Shown here in pieces: positions 19,871-30,050 of a stretch of DNA of 64,000 nucleotides. The stretch comes from Gigantopelta aegis (taxonomy: Eukaryota; Mollusca; Gastropoda; Neomphalida; Peltospiridae): assembly GCF_016097555.1 (NCBI RefSeq), contig NC_054712.1, positions 39,298,144 through 39,362,143 on the forward strand, given 5' to 3'. Both the position numbers and the translations under genes were made by a program. The stretch's first letter is position 1; every line of letters begins with the position of its first letter. The notes below the pieces were generated by a model, which saw only the letters and a list, made by a program, of their open reading frames with translations, ran no database searches and was not told where the DNA came from.

Positions 19871-20635
19871 GAAAACACAACTATAATTTAACCCTGAAAG
19901 AACTCCAATATTTTAACATTTTATTTCACAACAGAAGCTATGTTTATGCTGTTAAAGCCAATATAATCAAGTAAGACAACATACAGATAAACAATGAAAA
20001 TTATTTATACCATGTCAAAATTGCCATTGTTAACAAAATGCACTATATGAGTAAGCTGAAAATATACAAGAACCGGTAGGTATGAATAGTTCCTGTCAGG
20101 ATTGTAACCTTCAGTTCCAGATATAATTTTAGGACTTTGTACTATTTAAAGTATTGTATTATTTTCATGAAAATGCAGTATGGACAGGGGTAGCATTAAA
20201 GAGTTTACCCCCCCAGGAGTCAATATGGACGCATGGACGCATCTTAATGTGACCCCTGATGGATATAATTAGAAAGCGGTTTTTAAAACTTGGCTAATAC
20301 TTTTCTAAGTGTGGACTATGCTGAATATGTTACATACGTGACATAACAATATATGGGATCAGTGAAATCATGAAGCAGAAAGATGTTTTTGTTTTTTTAT
20401 GTTGACCCTCCACCTGTCCTCACCTTTCCATACTCCAATGAAGTAAAACGAAACATAAAAGATCAGACAACACAATTGCAGGAGAGATAAAAGTAGTTTT
20501 AAAACAATCAGTTTCCTTATAGTGTTATAGGTTTTCATAGTTATTTTCACCTATTGTGTATGTATGTTGTGGGTGTATTGTATGTTTTATATAATTCTCG
20601 AGAGTGTATTGTGGACTTACAATTGTTACGAATCT
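19871..20635. other. Non-repetitive stretch with no firm gene
   Basis: A minus-strand frame (20368-20550) starts MKITMKTYNTIRKLIVLKLL and has one hydrophobic segment, then a donor-like AAAG|GTGAGG. It could be chance; no neighbouring exon supports it. Confidence 0.35.
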
Positions 20636-20639
20636 CCCC

Positions 20640-21115
20640 TGGGTTGTCATGCCACAATCTGAACAGACCAGGCCCTTTTAAGGGCCCCTATGGGCAACCT
20701 AGGGAGACATGTTAACACCAACTAGGTCCACTTAACGAACTACACTCGGCGCACTAATCTTCCAAAACTATACTAACTCCCTACTTTTCCTTTTGGCTGA
20801 CCGTTCAAAATTGCGCCTAATTTCCCTCACAAAAACTGCGCACCTTTTCTCTTTGGCTTAATCCTACGGGACGTTCCAAATTACATACATACACCATACC
20901 ACCCTCCGCCTGTTACCAGCCCCGGTCGGACTGTTGGTGCTCCCTTGCACCTGCCAGTGCAGGTGGTCCCCCCCCCCTCCACCCCACCCCACCCCTTCCC
21001 TGTCCTGGCCTGTGGAGCCGGCCAAGACCGGCACTTGTGCCCAGGACAGGCGTGCGCTACAACAGCTTGCTCTGAATGTGCACGTTAAACACTCTGACCT
21101 GACCTGACCTGATAG
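20640..21115 (-). mobile_element. SINE-E
   Basis: Shares TTGCACCTGCCAGTGCAGG, GCCGGCCAAGACCGGC, AGCTTGYTCTGAATGTGCACG and TTGAACGGTCGGNCRAAAGG (reverse sense) with 38158-38470. Ends in short GACCT repeats. Unlike SINE A-D. Confidence 0.7.
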
Positions 21116-21149
21116 TGGACTGTCGATGTAAAAGAAATTCCTTTTTAAT

Positions 21150-21232
21150 GTAATAAAGTATTGTATTGTGTTGTATTGTGTTGTATTGTATTGTGTTGTG
21201 TTGTGTTGTGTTGTGTTGTATTGTATTCTAAG
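21150..21232. repeat. TTGTA/TTGTG pentanucleotide repeat
   Basis: About 15 pentamers alternating between TTGTA and TTGTG. Confidence 0.9.
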
Positions 21233-21590
21233 TAGAGAGGTTTCTCAGGGCCTGTTTTTAGATCTTCCGAATTCAATGTATCAATTTATCTTGTAATGTC
21301 ACACAAAAGTTACACTCTTGTCATTTCTAGCAACACAATTTATATTTATTGTGTACGTCATGCGTGGAATCATTCCATGTTTTTCACACAGTTTTACATT
21401 TAGATATCATATATGAAAGGAGCGATTTTTTTTTCCACCCTAATTTACAAGCATCACCGGAGACTTCCTAAAACAAATGCTTTGTCATTATATGAAGTTA
21501 CCAGATATTAAAACACAAAACGCTCAAGTTTATACACTGATAACAACAACTAATTTCTACATGCATGGTGTACAAGCTAATAACAGTTTG
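21233..21590. other. Unannotated AT-rich stretch
   Basis: No exon, SINE or inverted repeat recognised. Confidence 0.4.
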
Positions 21591-21593
21591 TGT

Positions 21594-21900
21594 GTTTGTT
21601 TTGTTTAACGACACCACTAGAGCATATTGATTTAATAATCATCGGCTACTGGATGTCAAACATTTGGTAATTTTGACATATGTCTTAGAGAGGAAACCCA
21701 ATACATTTTTCAATTAGTTAGCACGGGATCTTTTATATGCACCATCCCGCAGACAGGATAACACATACCACGGCCTTTCATATACCAGTCGCGGTGCACT
21801 GGATAGAATGAGAAATAGCCAAATGTGCACACCGACAGGGATCGATCCCAGACCGACCGCGCATCAGGCGCGCGCTTTACCACTGAGCTACGTTCCGCCC
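21594..21900 (-). mobile_element. SINE-A, full length, AAACAAAC tail, inverted
   Basis: TTTGTTTTGTTTAACGACACC at the left, core, GATCGATCCCAGACCGACCG, GAGCTACGTTCCGCCCC at the right. Confidence 0.92.
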
Positions 21901-22024
21901 CAGCTAATAACAGATGACATTTCTGTGCGAACAACCCAGCATCTGTTTTATTTTGCTATGGCATATACTCTAACCAAATATGTAAAACGAGATCGTCGGT
22001 AAACTATTTCTGATGTCTTACAAG

Positions 22025-22425
22025 GCCCCGTGCTTATAAAACTTTTAGAATCTCAGACATTACAGACTGGACTCCAGTCTCAAACTCGAGTCTAGACTCT
22101 ATTGAGTTTGAGATTATAATTTTTTTTTTTTTTTTTTTTTTGGGGGGGGGGGGGGGGTTTGGTGGGGGTTTTGTTTTGTTTAAAGACACCACTAGAGCAC
22201 ATTGCTTTATTAAGCATCGTCTATTGGATGTCAAACATTTGTTCATTTTGACATATAGTCTCAGAGAGGAAACCCGCTACATTTTTCCATTAGTAGCAAG
22301 GGGTCTTTTATACGCAGCATCCCACAGACAGGTTAGCACATACCACGGCATTTGATATACCAGTCGTGGTGTACTGGCTGGAACGAGTACCCGTGCTTAT
22401 AAAACTTTTAGAGTCTAGACTCGAG
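22025..22425 (-). mobile_element. Headless SINE-A inside a duplicated palindromic segment
   Basis: SINE tail and core at 22163-22387, preceded by T- and G-runs. The words CCGTGCTTATAAAACTTTTAGA flank it on both sides (22029 and 22389), each followed by variants of AGTCTAGACTCGAG. This is longer than a normal target duplication. Confidence 0.7.
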
Positions 22426-22449
22426 ATTCTAATAGTCTGAAACAGTAAT

Positions 22450-22772
22450 GTCATGACAACGTTATACAAATTGTATGGCGTGTGACGTCATTAGAGATAC
22501 AAGCAAATAGACGGGCAGACAGATAGACCAAGGAAATTACAGTTCAAATACTTTAATAGTAATATATTTAAAGAAGAAAAAAAAGAGGATAATTGTATGG
22601 TCATTTACCTGTAGACGTCTAAACTGTCTTTATACATTTATAGATATAACATCAGTTATAAATGAATAAGATACAAGTACGTTTGTTGCGTCACGATTTG
22701 CCAACCAATTATATCAAAGGTCTTTTGCTGCTAAGGCCTAAAAAACAAACTGGTGTGTTTCCGGGAATATGC

Positions 22773-22774
<2 letters not shown>
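22450..22774. other. Unannotated stretch
   Basis: AT-rich; a short SINE-like word (CTTTTGCTGCTAAGGCC) at about 22720, nothing else. Confidence 0.4.
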
Positions 22775-22820
<46 letters not shown>

Positions 22821-23093
22821 CGTTGTTACTGAAGCATATCCTCAAATTCGTGCAAAAACAGTTGAAATATTCGGGCAAAATGTGTTAACCCTGAGACCTT
22901 TTTTATCATGTATTTCCATCATTGTACCCGTAAAATTAGTTGTAATCCACGGGGAAATCCGTAGTTATTCGTTTATAATCCTATATAGCTGTTTGGTAGT
23001 AATGGGGGTTTTTTATTTTATAAATAAACGTTGTTATCCAGATTCGGGCATTTTCGTTTAATTTTGGCAAACCTGGGAGTCCGTACGCCTGTG
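22775..23093. mobile_element. Repeat family F element with a 5' C-run
   Basis: A run of more than 40 C, then CATATCCTCAAATTCGTGCA, ATCATGTATTTCCATCATTG, GTTGTTATCCAGATTCGGGC and CCGTACGCCTGTG, matching 5186-5504 and 59100-59393. Confidence 0.8.
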
Positions 23094-23422
23094 CCGGGGA
23101 AAAATTGGTACACTCCATATAGCAACCAATCTTTTCGTGTACAAAATTATATTCTGATTATTTTTTCCCTTCAGGAATTAAACTGTTGAATGTTTTAGCC
23201 ATCAGTACTGTGCTGCGTTACTGCAGTATCATGATCAATCCTTTATATCGCTGTAACTCCTACATATTGACATATTATTCTAAAATACATCCGTATTGGG
23301 ATTTGCTGTTTTGATCAACATACATCATCATCAGGTATAGTTTGTACGATGCCGACATGCATTGGAGCCGCCTTCTGTCCCATGCAAACCAAAGTATAGT
23401 CTTCAATATATCATTGTACATT
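23094..23422. other. Quiet stretch with a weak exon-like frame
   Basis: Plus strand TTTTTTCCCTTCAG at about 23161-23174 is a good acceptor and is followed by 47 open codons to a TGA. The translation shows no domain I know; noted only. Confidence 0.3.
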
Positions 23423-23430
23423 ATATTATT

Positions 23431-23665
23431 CATGGGCGTCGATCGGTGGGGGACAGGGGGGACGCGTCCCCCTCACTTATCAACGCTGGATGACAATCTA
23501 TATAAGTGTCCCCCCCCCCCCCCCACACACACACACACTTTTTCGTTTAGCAAAAGTAACAACACCACCAACAAAAACAACAACAGCAACAACAAACAAT
23601 TTTTCTTTTTAAATTTAAAAGTTTAAACACTAAAGTGTAGCTTTATGATTTTCATTGACATGCCT

Positions 23666-23764
<99 letters not shown>

Positions 23765-23814
23765 CACTAACACGTCCCCCCCCCCCCACTTTTAAAGCCG
23801 GATTGACGCCCATG
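23431..23814. mobile_element. hAT-like MITE with perfect 8-bp target duplication
   Basis: Starts CATGGGCGTC, ends GACGCCCATG, flanked by ATATTATT at 23423-23430 and 23815-23822. The inner inverted part continues roughly (GTCGATCGG against CCGGATTGAC). Interior: C-runs, a (CT)n-(CA)n microsatellite at 23666-23760 and an AAC-rich tract. An 8-bp duplication is the hAT hallmark; no transposase. Confidence 0.9.
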
Positions 23815-23832
23815 ATATTATTGCATTTTTAC

Positions 23833-24110
23833 ACCGGCCTCGGTGGCGCAGTGCTTGATCCATCGGACTATATTTCTGGTAGGTACAGGGTTCGCAGCTC
23901 GGTACCGGCTCCAACCCAGAGCGAGTTTTTAAGGGCTCAGTGGGTAGGTGTAAGGCCACTACACTCTCTTGTCTCTCACTAACCAACTGTTCTGGACAGA
24001 CAGCCCAGCTAGCTGAGGTGTGTGCCAAGGACAGCGTGTTTGAACCTTAATTGGATATAAGCACGAAAATAAGTCGAAATGAATCAGAATAAATGAATGA
24101 ATGAATTACA
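23833..24110 (+). mobile_element. SINE-D, full length
   Basis: ACCGGCCTCGGTGGCGCAGTG, GTTCGCAGCTCGGTACCGGC (box B region), CACTAACCAACTGTTCTGGAC, AATTGGATATAAGCACGAAA, then a GAAT repeat. Confidence 0.9.
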
Positions 24111-24383
24111 TTTTTTGATATGATTTGACGTTTTTCAGTACTCATAGAGAAGAACATCTGTGCTTTGGTTCTGTACCTTAGCTACAGTCATCATTTGTTT
24201 AACTTATAGTTGCTGATTTCATATTCTGACAGAATTTTAATTCATATCATAACAGAACATTCCATCAACACGAAGCTCGTCTAGCAATACTTTGAATACA
24301 TCTTGTATCATCATCATATTTCAAGAACATCGTAATTAATCATTTATTCTGCATTCCTTTTGGTGTTGTAAAATTAAAATTTG
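24111..24383. other. Unannotated AT-rich stretch
   Basis: Nothing recognised. Confidence 0.4.
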
Positions 24384-24600
24384 CAGGGGCGTAGCGTGAG
24401 CTGGACCTGGGGGGGGGGGGGGGGTTCGAATATGAACCAAGTGGACCTTTTCTATTTTGTTTTTGCACCACCAGAAATTCCATATGTATAAACCTGTATG
24501 TTTTAGTTCTGAAAGCGGACCATTTGCTTCAGGGGGGGGGGGGGGGGGGGGGGGGGGTCGTCCGAACCCCCAACACTCCCCCCCCCAGTCTACGCCCCTG
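24384..24600. mobile_element. Non-autonomous DNA element, 5-bp target duplication ATTTG
   Basis: Starts CAGGGGCGTAGCG and ends GTCTACGCCCCTG; ATTTG at 24379-24383 and 24601-24605. Shares ACCAAGTGGACCTTTTCTAT and CCATATGTATAAACCTGTAT with 4844-5098 (opposite orientation). Two internal G-runs. The minus open frame 24336-24749 reads through it and is not a gene. Confidence 0.9.
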
Positions 24601-24775
24601 ATTTGTATGCATTTCTTGTAGCTCACATCATAGTAAACATATGCTCTTTTGTTTTTATAAATGGAGCATCTGGCCTGAAGCTCATTTAAATTAACTTTGA
24701 CTGTATGGGTTAAAAGCGCAGTTTGTTTACATACAAGGGTCAGAACCAATGAAGCATCACATTTAGTATAAATGA

Positions 24776-25172
24776 AAAGTAAAGTTTGTTTTATTTAACG
24801 ACGCCACTAGAGCACATTGATTTTTTATCTTATCATTGGCTATTGGACGTCAAACATATGGTCATTTTGACACTGTTTTGAAGAGGAAACCCGCTGTCGC
24901 CACATAAGCTACTCTTTTTTCGACAGGCAGCAAGGGATCTTTTATTTGCGCTTCCCACAGGCAGGATAGCACAAACCATGGCCTTTGTTGAACCAGTTAT
25001 GGATCACTGGTCGGTGCAAGTGGTTTACACCTACCCATTGAGCCTTGCAGAGCACTCACTCAGGGTTTGGAGTCAGTATCTGGATTAAAAATCCCATGCC
25101 TCGACTGGGATCCGAACCCAGTACCTACCAGCCGGTAGTCCGATGGCTTCACCACTGCGCCACCGAGGCCGG
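24776..25172 (-). mobile_element. SINE-B with the AAACAAAC-like tail, inverted
   Basis: Tail AAAGTTTGTTTTATTTAACG and CTTATCATTGGCTATTGGACG, core with TATTTGCGCTTCCCACAGGC, head GGGATCCGAACCCAGTACC to CACCGAGGCCGGT. Head type B joined to the other tail type. Confidence 0.9.
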
Positions 25173-25528
25173 TATTAGTATAAATGACGTCTGTTGGCAA
25201 AGACAACTCGTGCACTGGCTGGAACGCATCCTGAGATAGATAAGACACCCAGTACTAGAACACATGCTACACATGCTACCCCAGTAAAAAGAAGGAATCA
25301 AATAAATACTGCTTAAAATTCGCTAGGGATATACATGTGCCAATTATATATGTCATGATAAACAATTTGGGCAGATCTTACATTTGTGAAACATGTAATC
25401 ACCATAGTAATGATCGAGTCCTACTGTCGGGTATGCTATCCATCAAATACAATAAATGCATCTGTTTTACTTGACATAAATTGTTCAAAATATTACTAGC
25501 AAAAGTTGAGAAGTATATTTGTTTCACG
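25173..25528. other. Unannotated stretch
   Basis: No exon or repeat recognised apart from a short GCACTGGCTGGAACG SINE word at 25211. Confidence 0.4.
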
Positions 25529-25529
25529 A

Positions 25530-25800
25530 TAAAAGTTAAGTTTGATTTGGTTAACGACACCACTAGAGCAACTTGATTTTTAATAGAGAGAGGAAACCCG
25601 CTACAGTTTTCCATTTGTAGCAAGGGATTTTATAGGCACCATTCCACAGACAGGATAGCACATACCACAGGGTTTTTTTATATACTAGTCGTGGTGCACT
25701 GAATTGAACGAGAAATAGTCCAATGGGCCCACTGACGGGAATCGATTCCCGACCGACCGCACATCAGGCGAGTGCCTTACTACTGGGCTACGTCCCACCC
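25530..25800 (-). mobile_element. SINE-A, inverted, with an internal deletion
   Basis: Tail TTGGTTAACGACACCACTAG, jump to AGAGAGGAAACCCGCTAC, core, GATTCCCGACCGACCGCAC, GGGCTACGTCCCACCCC. Confidence 0.85.
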
Positions 25801-25924
25801 CTCAGCATATTTTAAAACACTGTCATTTGGTATGTAATTTAATTGTTATTTCGACACTTGGTGGAGAGACAGCAAGAGAAAAAAACACGCTGACCGTCAC
25901 ATAGGTTACTCCTACAGAGATGGC

Positions 25925-26600
25925 GCGGATGGTGTTTAACGACACCACTAGAGTATATTTATTAATGAGATGTCAAACATTTGGTAATTATGACTCGTAG
26001 TCATCAGAGGAAACCCACTACATTTTTCCATTACCAGCAAGAGATTTTTATATATGCATTTTTGCACAGACAGGAAAGCACATACCACGACCTTTGACCG
26101 GTTGTGGTGCACTGGCTAGAACAAGAAAAAAACCCAATCGGTTGAATGGATCCACCGAGGTGGTTTGATCAGGCGAATGCTCAACCAACCGAGCTAAATC
26201 CCGTCGGTGCGTCCACTGGGCCATTTGTGGTTCCAGACAGTGCCCCACAACTGGTATAACAAAGGCTGTGGTACGTATTATCCTGTCTGTGGGATGATGC
26301 GTATAAAAGATGCATTGCTGCTAATAAAAAAAGTAGCCCATGAAGTTGCAGCAGTGAGTTTCTTCTCTATAATAAAATATGTTGAGAGCGTCGTGAAATA
26401 AATTATGTCTTTATTTCCTACCCAGGGATCATTTATATGCACTTTCCCATAGGCAGGGCATTACATACCACATCCTTTCATATACTAACAGGCACGTGTG
26501 CAGGAATTTTAACAGGGGGTTTAGAGCGAAGTTTAATGGGTGGGGTTGAGACATTCTACCTGGAAACCCAAAACCTCCTGCATATGCGCCTGACCAGTCA
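25925..26600. mobile_element. SINE-C (minus), SINE-A (plus), and fragments
   Basis: 25933-26203: inverted SINE-C ending CCGAGCTAAATCCCGTC. 26204-26404: SINE-A core and ATAAA-type tail, plus strand. 26423-26490: inverted core fragment. 26490-26592: element G piece (GTGTGCAGGAATTTTAACAG). Confidence 0.75.
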
Positions 26601-26625
26601 TGCGGTACTGATTGGGTGGCGGTGC

Positions 26626-27010
26626 GGGACGTAGCCCAGTGGTAAAGCGCTCGCGTGATGCGCAGTCGGTGTGGGATCGATCCCTGTCGGTGGGCCCATT
26701 TCTCCTTCCAGCCGGTGCATCACGACTGGTATATCAAATGCCGTGGTATGTGCTATCCTGTTTGTGGGATGGTGCATATGAAAGATCCCTTGCTGCTAAT
26801 GAAAAAAAAAATGTAAGTTTGCTCTAAGTCTAATGTCAAAATTACCAAATATTTGACACCCAATAGCCGATGTTTAATAAATCAATATCCTCTAGTGGTG
26901 TCGTTAAACCAAAACAAATTTTTGGGGGGTTGGGTCGTGGAGGGGGAGAGGAGAGAACGAGTCCATTGAGGGGGATCGATCGTGCGACCCACCACGCCTC
27001 ATGCAGGCAG
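26626..27010 (+). mobile_element. SINE-A, full length, plus a SINE-C-like scrap
   Basis: GCGGGACGTAGCCCAGTGG, GGATCGATCCCTGTCGG, core, CTCTAGTGGTGTCGTTAAAC to 26920. The adjoining 26930-27010 includes GAGGGGGATCGATCGTGCGAC, a head scrap in the other orientation. Confidence 0.88.
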
Positions 27011-27383
27011 GGCGGACATCCTATGCAGTGAAGGAAGAAGACAAAAAATAATAAGTTCCTCCCTCTTGTAAAGATAACGCATGTCACGCCGTATTTAACA
27101 TAATCCAATTTACCGATATATCTGTCGGTATATTATTACGTTCGGCGAGAAGCCCGGTCCCGAATCAATAGCGTTAACATCAAAGCCAATCTGCTCGAAA
27201 TCTCGCATCGAAAAGGAAGCAAAGATCCTGTTGGCTGTTTCAACGACTTGCTTGGCGACATCCCAAACATTTTGGCAGGCTCAGGCACGAGTGACAATCG
27301 CACCCCTCGGTCTGGGGTATCATGGGACACGCACTGATGTAGCGCATGCTCAGTCGCAAAGTGATACCAGGCAGAAAGGCATC
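27011..27383 (+). promoter_or_regulatory. GC-richer 5' region of the MSRRKQ gene
   Basis: SINE-free, CpG-containing sequence just upstream of the first coding exon, e.g. TTACGTTCGGCGAGAAGCCC and GTAGCGCATGCTCAGTCGC. Presumed 5' UTR and promoter. In-frame upstream codons run back to an ATG at 27231, but the family start at 27384 is better supported. Confidence 0.55.
27342..27351. promoter_or_regulatory. NRF1-like motif
   Basis: GCGCATGCTC, one base from the NRF1 consensus GCGCATGCGC, 33 bp before the start codon. Motif match only. Confidence 0.35.
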
Positions 27384-27426
27384 ATGTCCCGTCGCAAGCA
27401 GGCCAACCCCCGGCCGTTGATTACAG
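27384..27426 (+). CDS. First coding exon of an MSRRKQ-type zinc-finger transcription regulator (FOG/SALL/BCL11/ZNF521 class)
   Basis: ATG at 27384 (A at -3) begins MSRRKQANPRPLIT; the exon ends in phase 1 at a perfect ACAG|GTGAGT donor (GT at 27427). The N-terminal MSRRKQ..P motif is shared by SALL, BCL11, ZNF423/521 and ZFPM (Friend of GATA) proteins and binds RBBP4/RBBP7, recruiting the NuRD co-repressor. In these genes the motif lies in a tiny first coding exon that ends after 13-25 residues and is followed by a long intron, as here. The NPR triplet after KQ is closest to FOG (MSRRKQSNPRQ), but 14 residues cannot settle the family. No zinc-finger exon was seen downstream, so the rest of the gene is probably beyond the right edge. 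The surroundings (CpG-bearing upstream DNA, quiet islands in the intron) fit a developmental regulator. Confidence 0.85.
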
Positions 27427-28495
27427 GTGAGTTTTTCTTTCATCACAGGTGTGTTTTTTTGTCATCAATTAGTTGATGTCACTTGTTTGATGTAATGTTG
27501 TATATTGTCATACGTAACTCATAAAATAATATATAGTGATGTGTTGAGAGACGAAACATTACGTTCGGGATAGAGAAGTTGAATCCGATAACTTCCTGAC
27601 TCCGGTGATTTCCGAACAGGTAAAAATTCCAGGTGTGCGGCGCGAATACAACATTCCCCGTCAGATCGAAAATCTAGATCAACATATCTTGGTTTTATTT
27701 ATCTTAATTTTTTAACACTTCGTCGAAAAGAGTCGTCGTGTTTGACACAGCGGGTAAAATGCATTATAACGGTAAACGCCATCTAAAGTTTTCCTGTGAC
27801 AGCAACCGGGGCTGGGTGGTCGCCAGGGCAACAGGGGCGCGCATCTCGTCTGGCTCTTTGGTCACGCCCACATTTCCACGGCGATGGTGTTACAGCAGAG
27901 GGTATGTTGGGTGGCGCTCTCTTCTTGGCAAACTGGTTGCTGAGCAAAGCTTTTCATCTCAAGTGATGTCAGGTTCGCAGCTAATGTGATAAGAGTTGTC
28001 GAGTGTTTGTCCAACACTTGACTGGCTGTGTACGTATTCAACATAGATTTACAGCTTCAATTTCCTTCAAAAACTGCTGGTACCTTTTTTCTTCTTTTTT
28101 TTTTTTTCGTTTTTTAATTCTACAAATTATTTCTTCCTTGTTTAAAAAAATGTATTTTAGGATGATTCATGGTGTTTGGTGGGCTTCAGGTGTGTGGGTT
28201 TTTGTTGTTTTTTTCATCAGACTTTTTCTCTTTTTTTTGGTCAGTTTTTTTTTTTTTTTTTTTTTTTTGGGGGGGGGGGGGATTTTGTTGTTTTTTTCTT
28301 CTTCATTTTTATATAATACTAATTTATAACAATTTCTTGTTATTTACATACATAAATTTCAAGTTCATTTTCAAAACACTGTATATTTTGAGAAAAACAT
28401 GGTTTTGTTGCAACATGCATACATACCATACAAAGCACAGTTTTAACATCCTGTTCAAAAACCTAGATTGCATTTTGACAGAGACTATTGTCATA
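27427..28495 (+). other. Start of the presumed first intron, non-repetitive and partly GC-rich
   Basis: SINE-free for about 1 kb. GC-rich patches at 27600-27660 and 27790-27970 are candidate intronic regulatory DNA. From 28088 it becomes T-rich, with T- and G-runs at 28246-28281. Open frames at 27738-27989 and 28003-28498 look like chance. Confidence 0.5.
27819..27832. promoter_or_regulatory. RFX X-box-like site
   Basis: GTCGCCAGGGCAAC fits the X-box form GTNRCC-N2-RGNAAC as an imperfect inverted repeat. It lies 390 bp into the intron in a GC-rich patch. Confidence 0.4.
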
Positions 28496-28497
28496 TA

Positions 28498-29205
28498 GGG
28501 CGGGACGTAGCCCAGTGGTACAGCACCCGCTCAGTGCACGGTTGGTCTGGGATCGATCCCCGCCGGTGAGCCCATTGGGCTATTTCGACTGGCATATCAA
28601 ATGCTGTGGTATGTACTACCCTGTTTGTGGGATGGTGCATATAAAAGATCCCTTGCTGCTAATCAAAAATAGTAACCCATTCCAGCCACTGCACCACAAC
28701 TGGCTTATCAAAGGTTGTGGTATGTACTACCCTGTCTGAGGGATGGTGCATATTAAAACTTCCCTTTCTGCTAATCGAAAAGCATAGCCCATGAAGTGGT
28801 AATAGCGGGGTTTTTCTCTCACTAAATAAAAGACCTCCGAAATCCTCCCGCTGGACATGCATCTGTGACGATTGATTAATCCATGTGCTCTAGTGTTGTT
28901 GTGGGGCACGACGTACCCCAGTGTTAAAGCACTCATTCGATGCACTGTTGGTCTGGGATCAATCCCCGTCAGTGGGCCCATTGGGCTATTTCGACTGGCA
29001 TATCAAATGTTGTGGTATGTACTACCCTGTTTGTGGGATGGTGCTTATAAAAGATCCCTTGCTGCTAATCAAAAAGAATAACCCATGAAGTGGCGACAGC
29101 AGGTTTCCTCTCTCAATATCTGTATGGTCTTTAAACATATGTCTGACGCCATATAACCTTAAATATAATGTGTTGAATGTGTCATTAAATAAAAACATTT
29201 CTTGT
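28498..29205 (+). mobile_element. Tandem SINE-A copies
   Basis: 28498-28680: head and core. 28681-28850: a second core (CCACTGCACCACAACTGGC). 28860-28900: scrap of AAACAAAC-type tail. 28905-29205: third copy with its own head (GGGGCACGACGTACCCCAGTG) and ATAAA-type tail. Confidence 0.88.
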
Positions 29206-29234
29206 TTAACCAAAAAAAACCCTTTAACTTACAT

Positions 29235-29405
29235 GTAGAATAAGTTTATTGGTTTTTGGATGCAGAATTGTAAGGCCACTACATCCACCTGTGTAACTGA
29301 CAACTAATTATCAACAGGCAGCCTATAGATATATGTAGCTGAGGTGTGTGCCCAGAACTTCATGTTTGAACCTTAATTTGGATATTAGAACAAAAATCAA
29401 ATTAA
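29235..29405 (+). mobile_element. SINE-D, 3' half
   Basis: TAAGGCCACTACATCCACCT, GCTGAGGTGTGTGCCCAG, CTTGAACCTTAATTTGGATAT; the head is missing. Confidence 0.75.
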
Positions 29406-29444
29406 AATAGTTGAGCCATTCACTTTAAGGTGGGTAGGTTTTAA

Positions 29445-29818
29445 AGGGACATGCCCTAGTTTTTAAACACTAAGGCATATTGTTTACTATTAGAGACGTT
29501 TTTGATAACTGAAATCATACTTTACTTAAATTTTATTGTTTAGATTATCCATTTCCGTACATTGTAAGTGTTTTTGGTCATCCTTGTGTTTTTAATATCA
29601 CAAAATGCATTTCTCATATTTTTAAAAACGCACGTGCGTCTGAGAGACTGTAACAGTCATGGAGTCAAGTTTTAGTATATTTTTAGAGGGTATTTCATCA
29701 TTTCAAAGTCACAGACTCTTGTTTCACTCAATTGTAACTTTATCCAAATGTGTTACAGGTTTGTAGATTAACTAAACTTAGTGTTAATTTTCACGGGTTG
29801 AAACTAGGATCTGTTCCT
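29445..29818. mobile_element. TTAA-flanked MITE, copy 2
   Basis: 374 bp, TTAA at 29441-29444 and 29819-29822, same orientation as 7398-7770 and nearly identical inside (GTTTACTATTAGAGACRTTT, AAAACGCACGTGCGTCTGAG). Confidence 0.9.
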
Positions 29819-29825
29819 TTAAAGG

Positions 29826-30050
29826 TTAAAGTTTGTTTTGTTTAACAACATCATTAGAGCAAGTAGAGTGAGGTGGGGGGGGGGGGGGGGGGTGCGGGGT
29901 GAGTGGGTCTACACAGTGGCAAGCATAGTTTCTAGGGGGTTCGGGTTATGCATCCCCAGAACAAATATATTTTTAAAAATTGCTTTGAGCTGGGAGGTTT
30001 CAACCCCCAAAATCCCCCTGCACACACATAAGACTGTTTTTAGATGCAAT
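29826..30050. repeat. SINE tail scrap, G-run and element G-like piece
   Basis: 29826-29865 is an AAACAAAC-type tail, inverted; G-run at 29876-29891; then GGGAGGTTTCAACCCCCAAA resembling element G at 11417. Confidence 0.6.

Noticed and set aside
23160..23320. 47-codon open stretch after a strong acceptor on the plus strand
   Set aside because: No donor, no partner exon and no recognisable protein; acceptor-like sites are common in T-rich DNA.
24336..24749. 137-codon minus frame with a Pro run
   Set aside because: Reads through the MITE G-runs; no domain.
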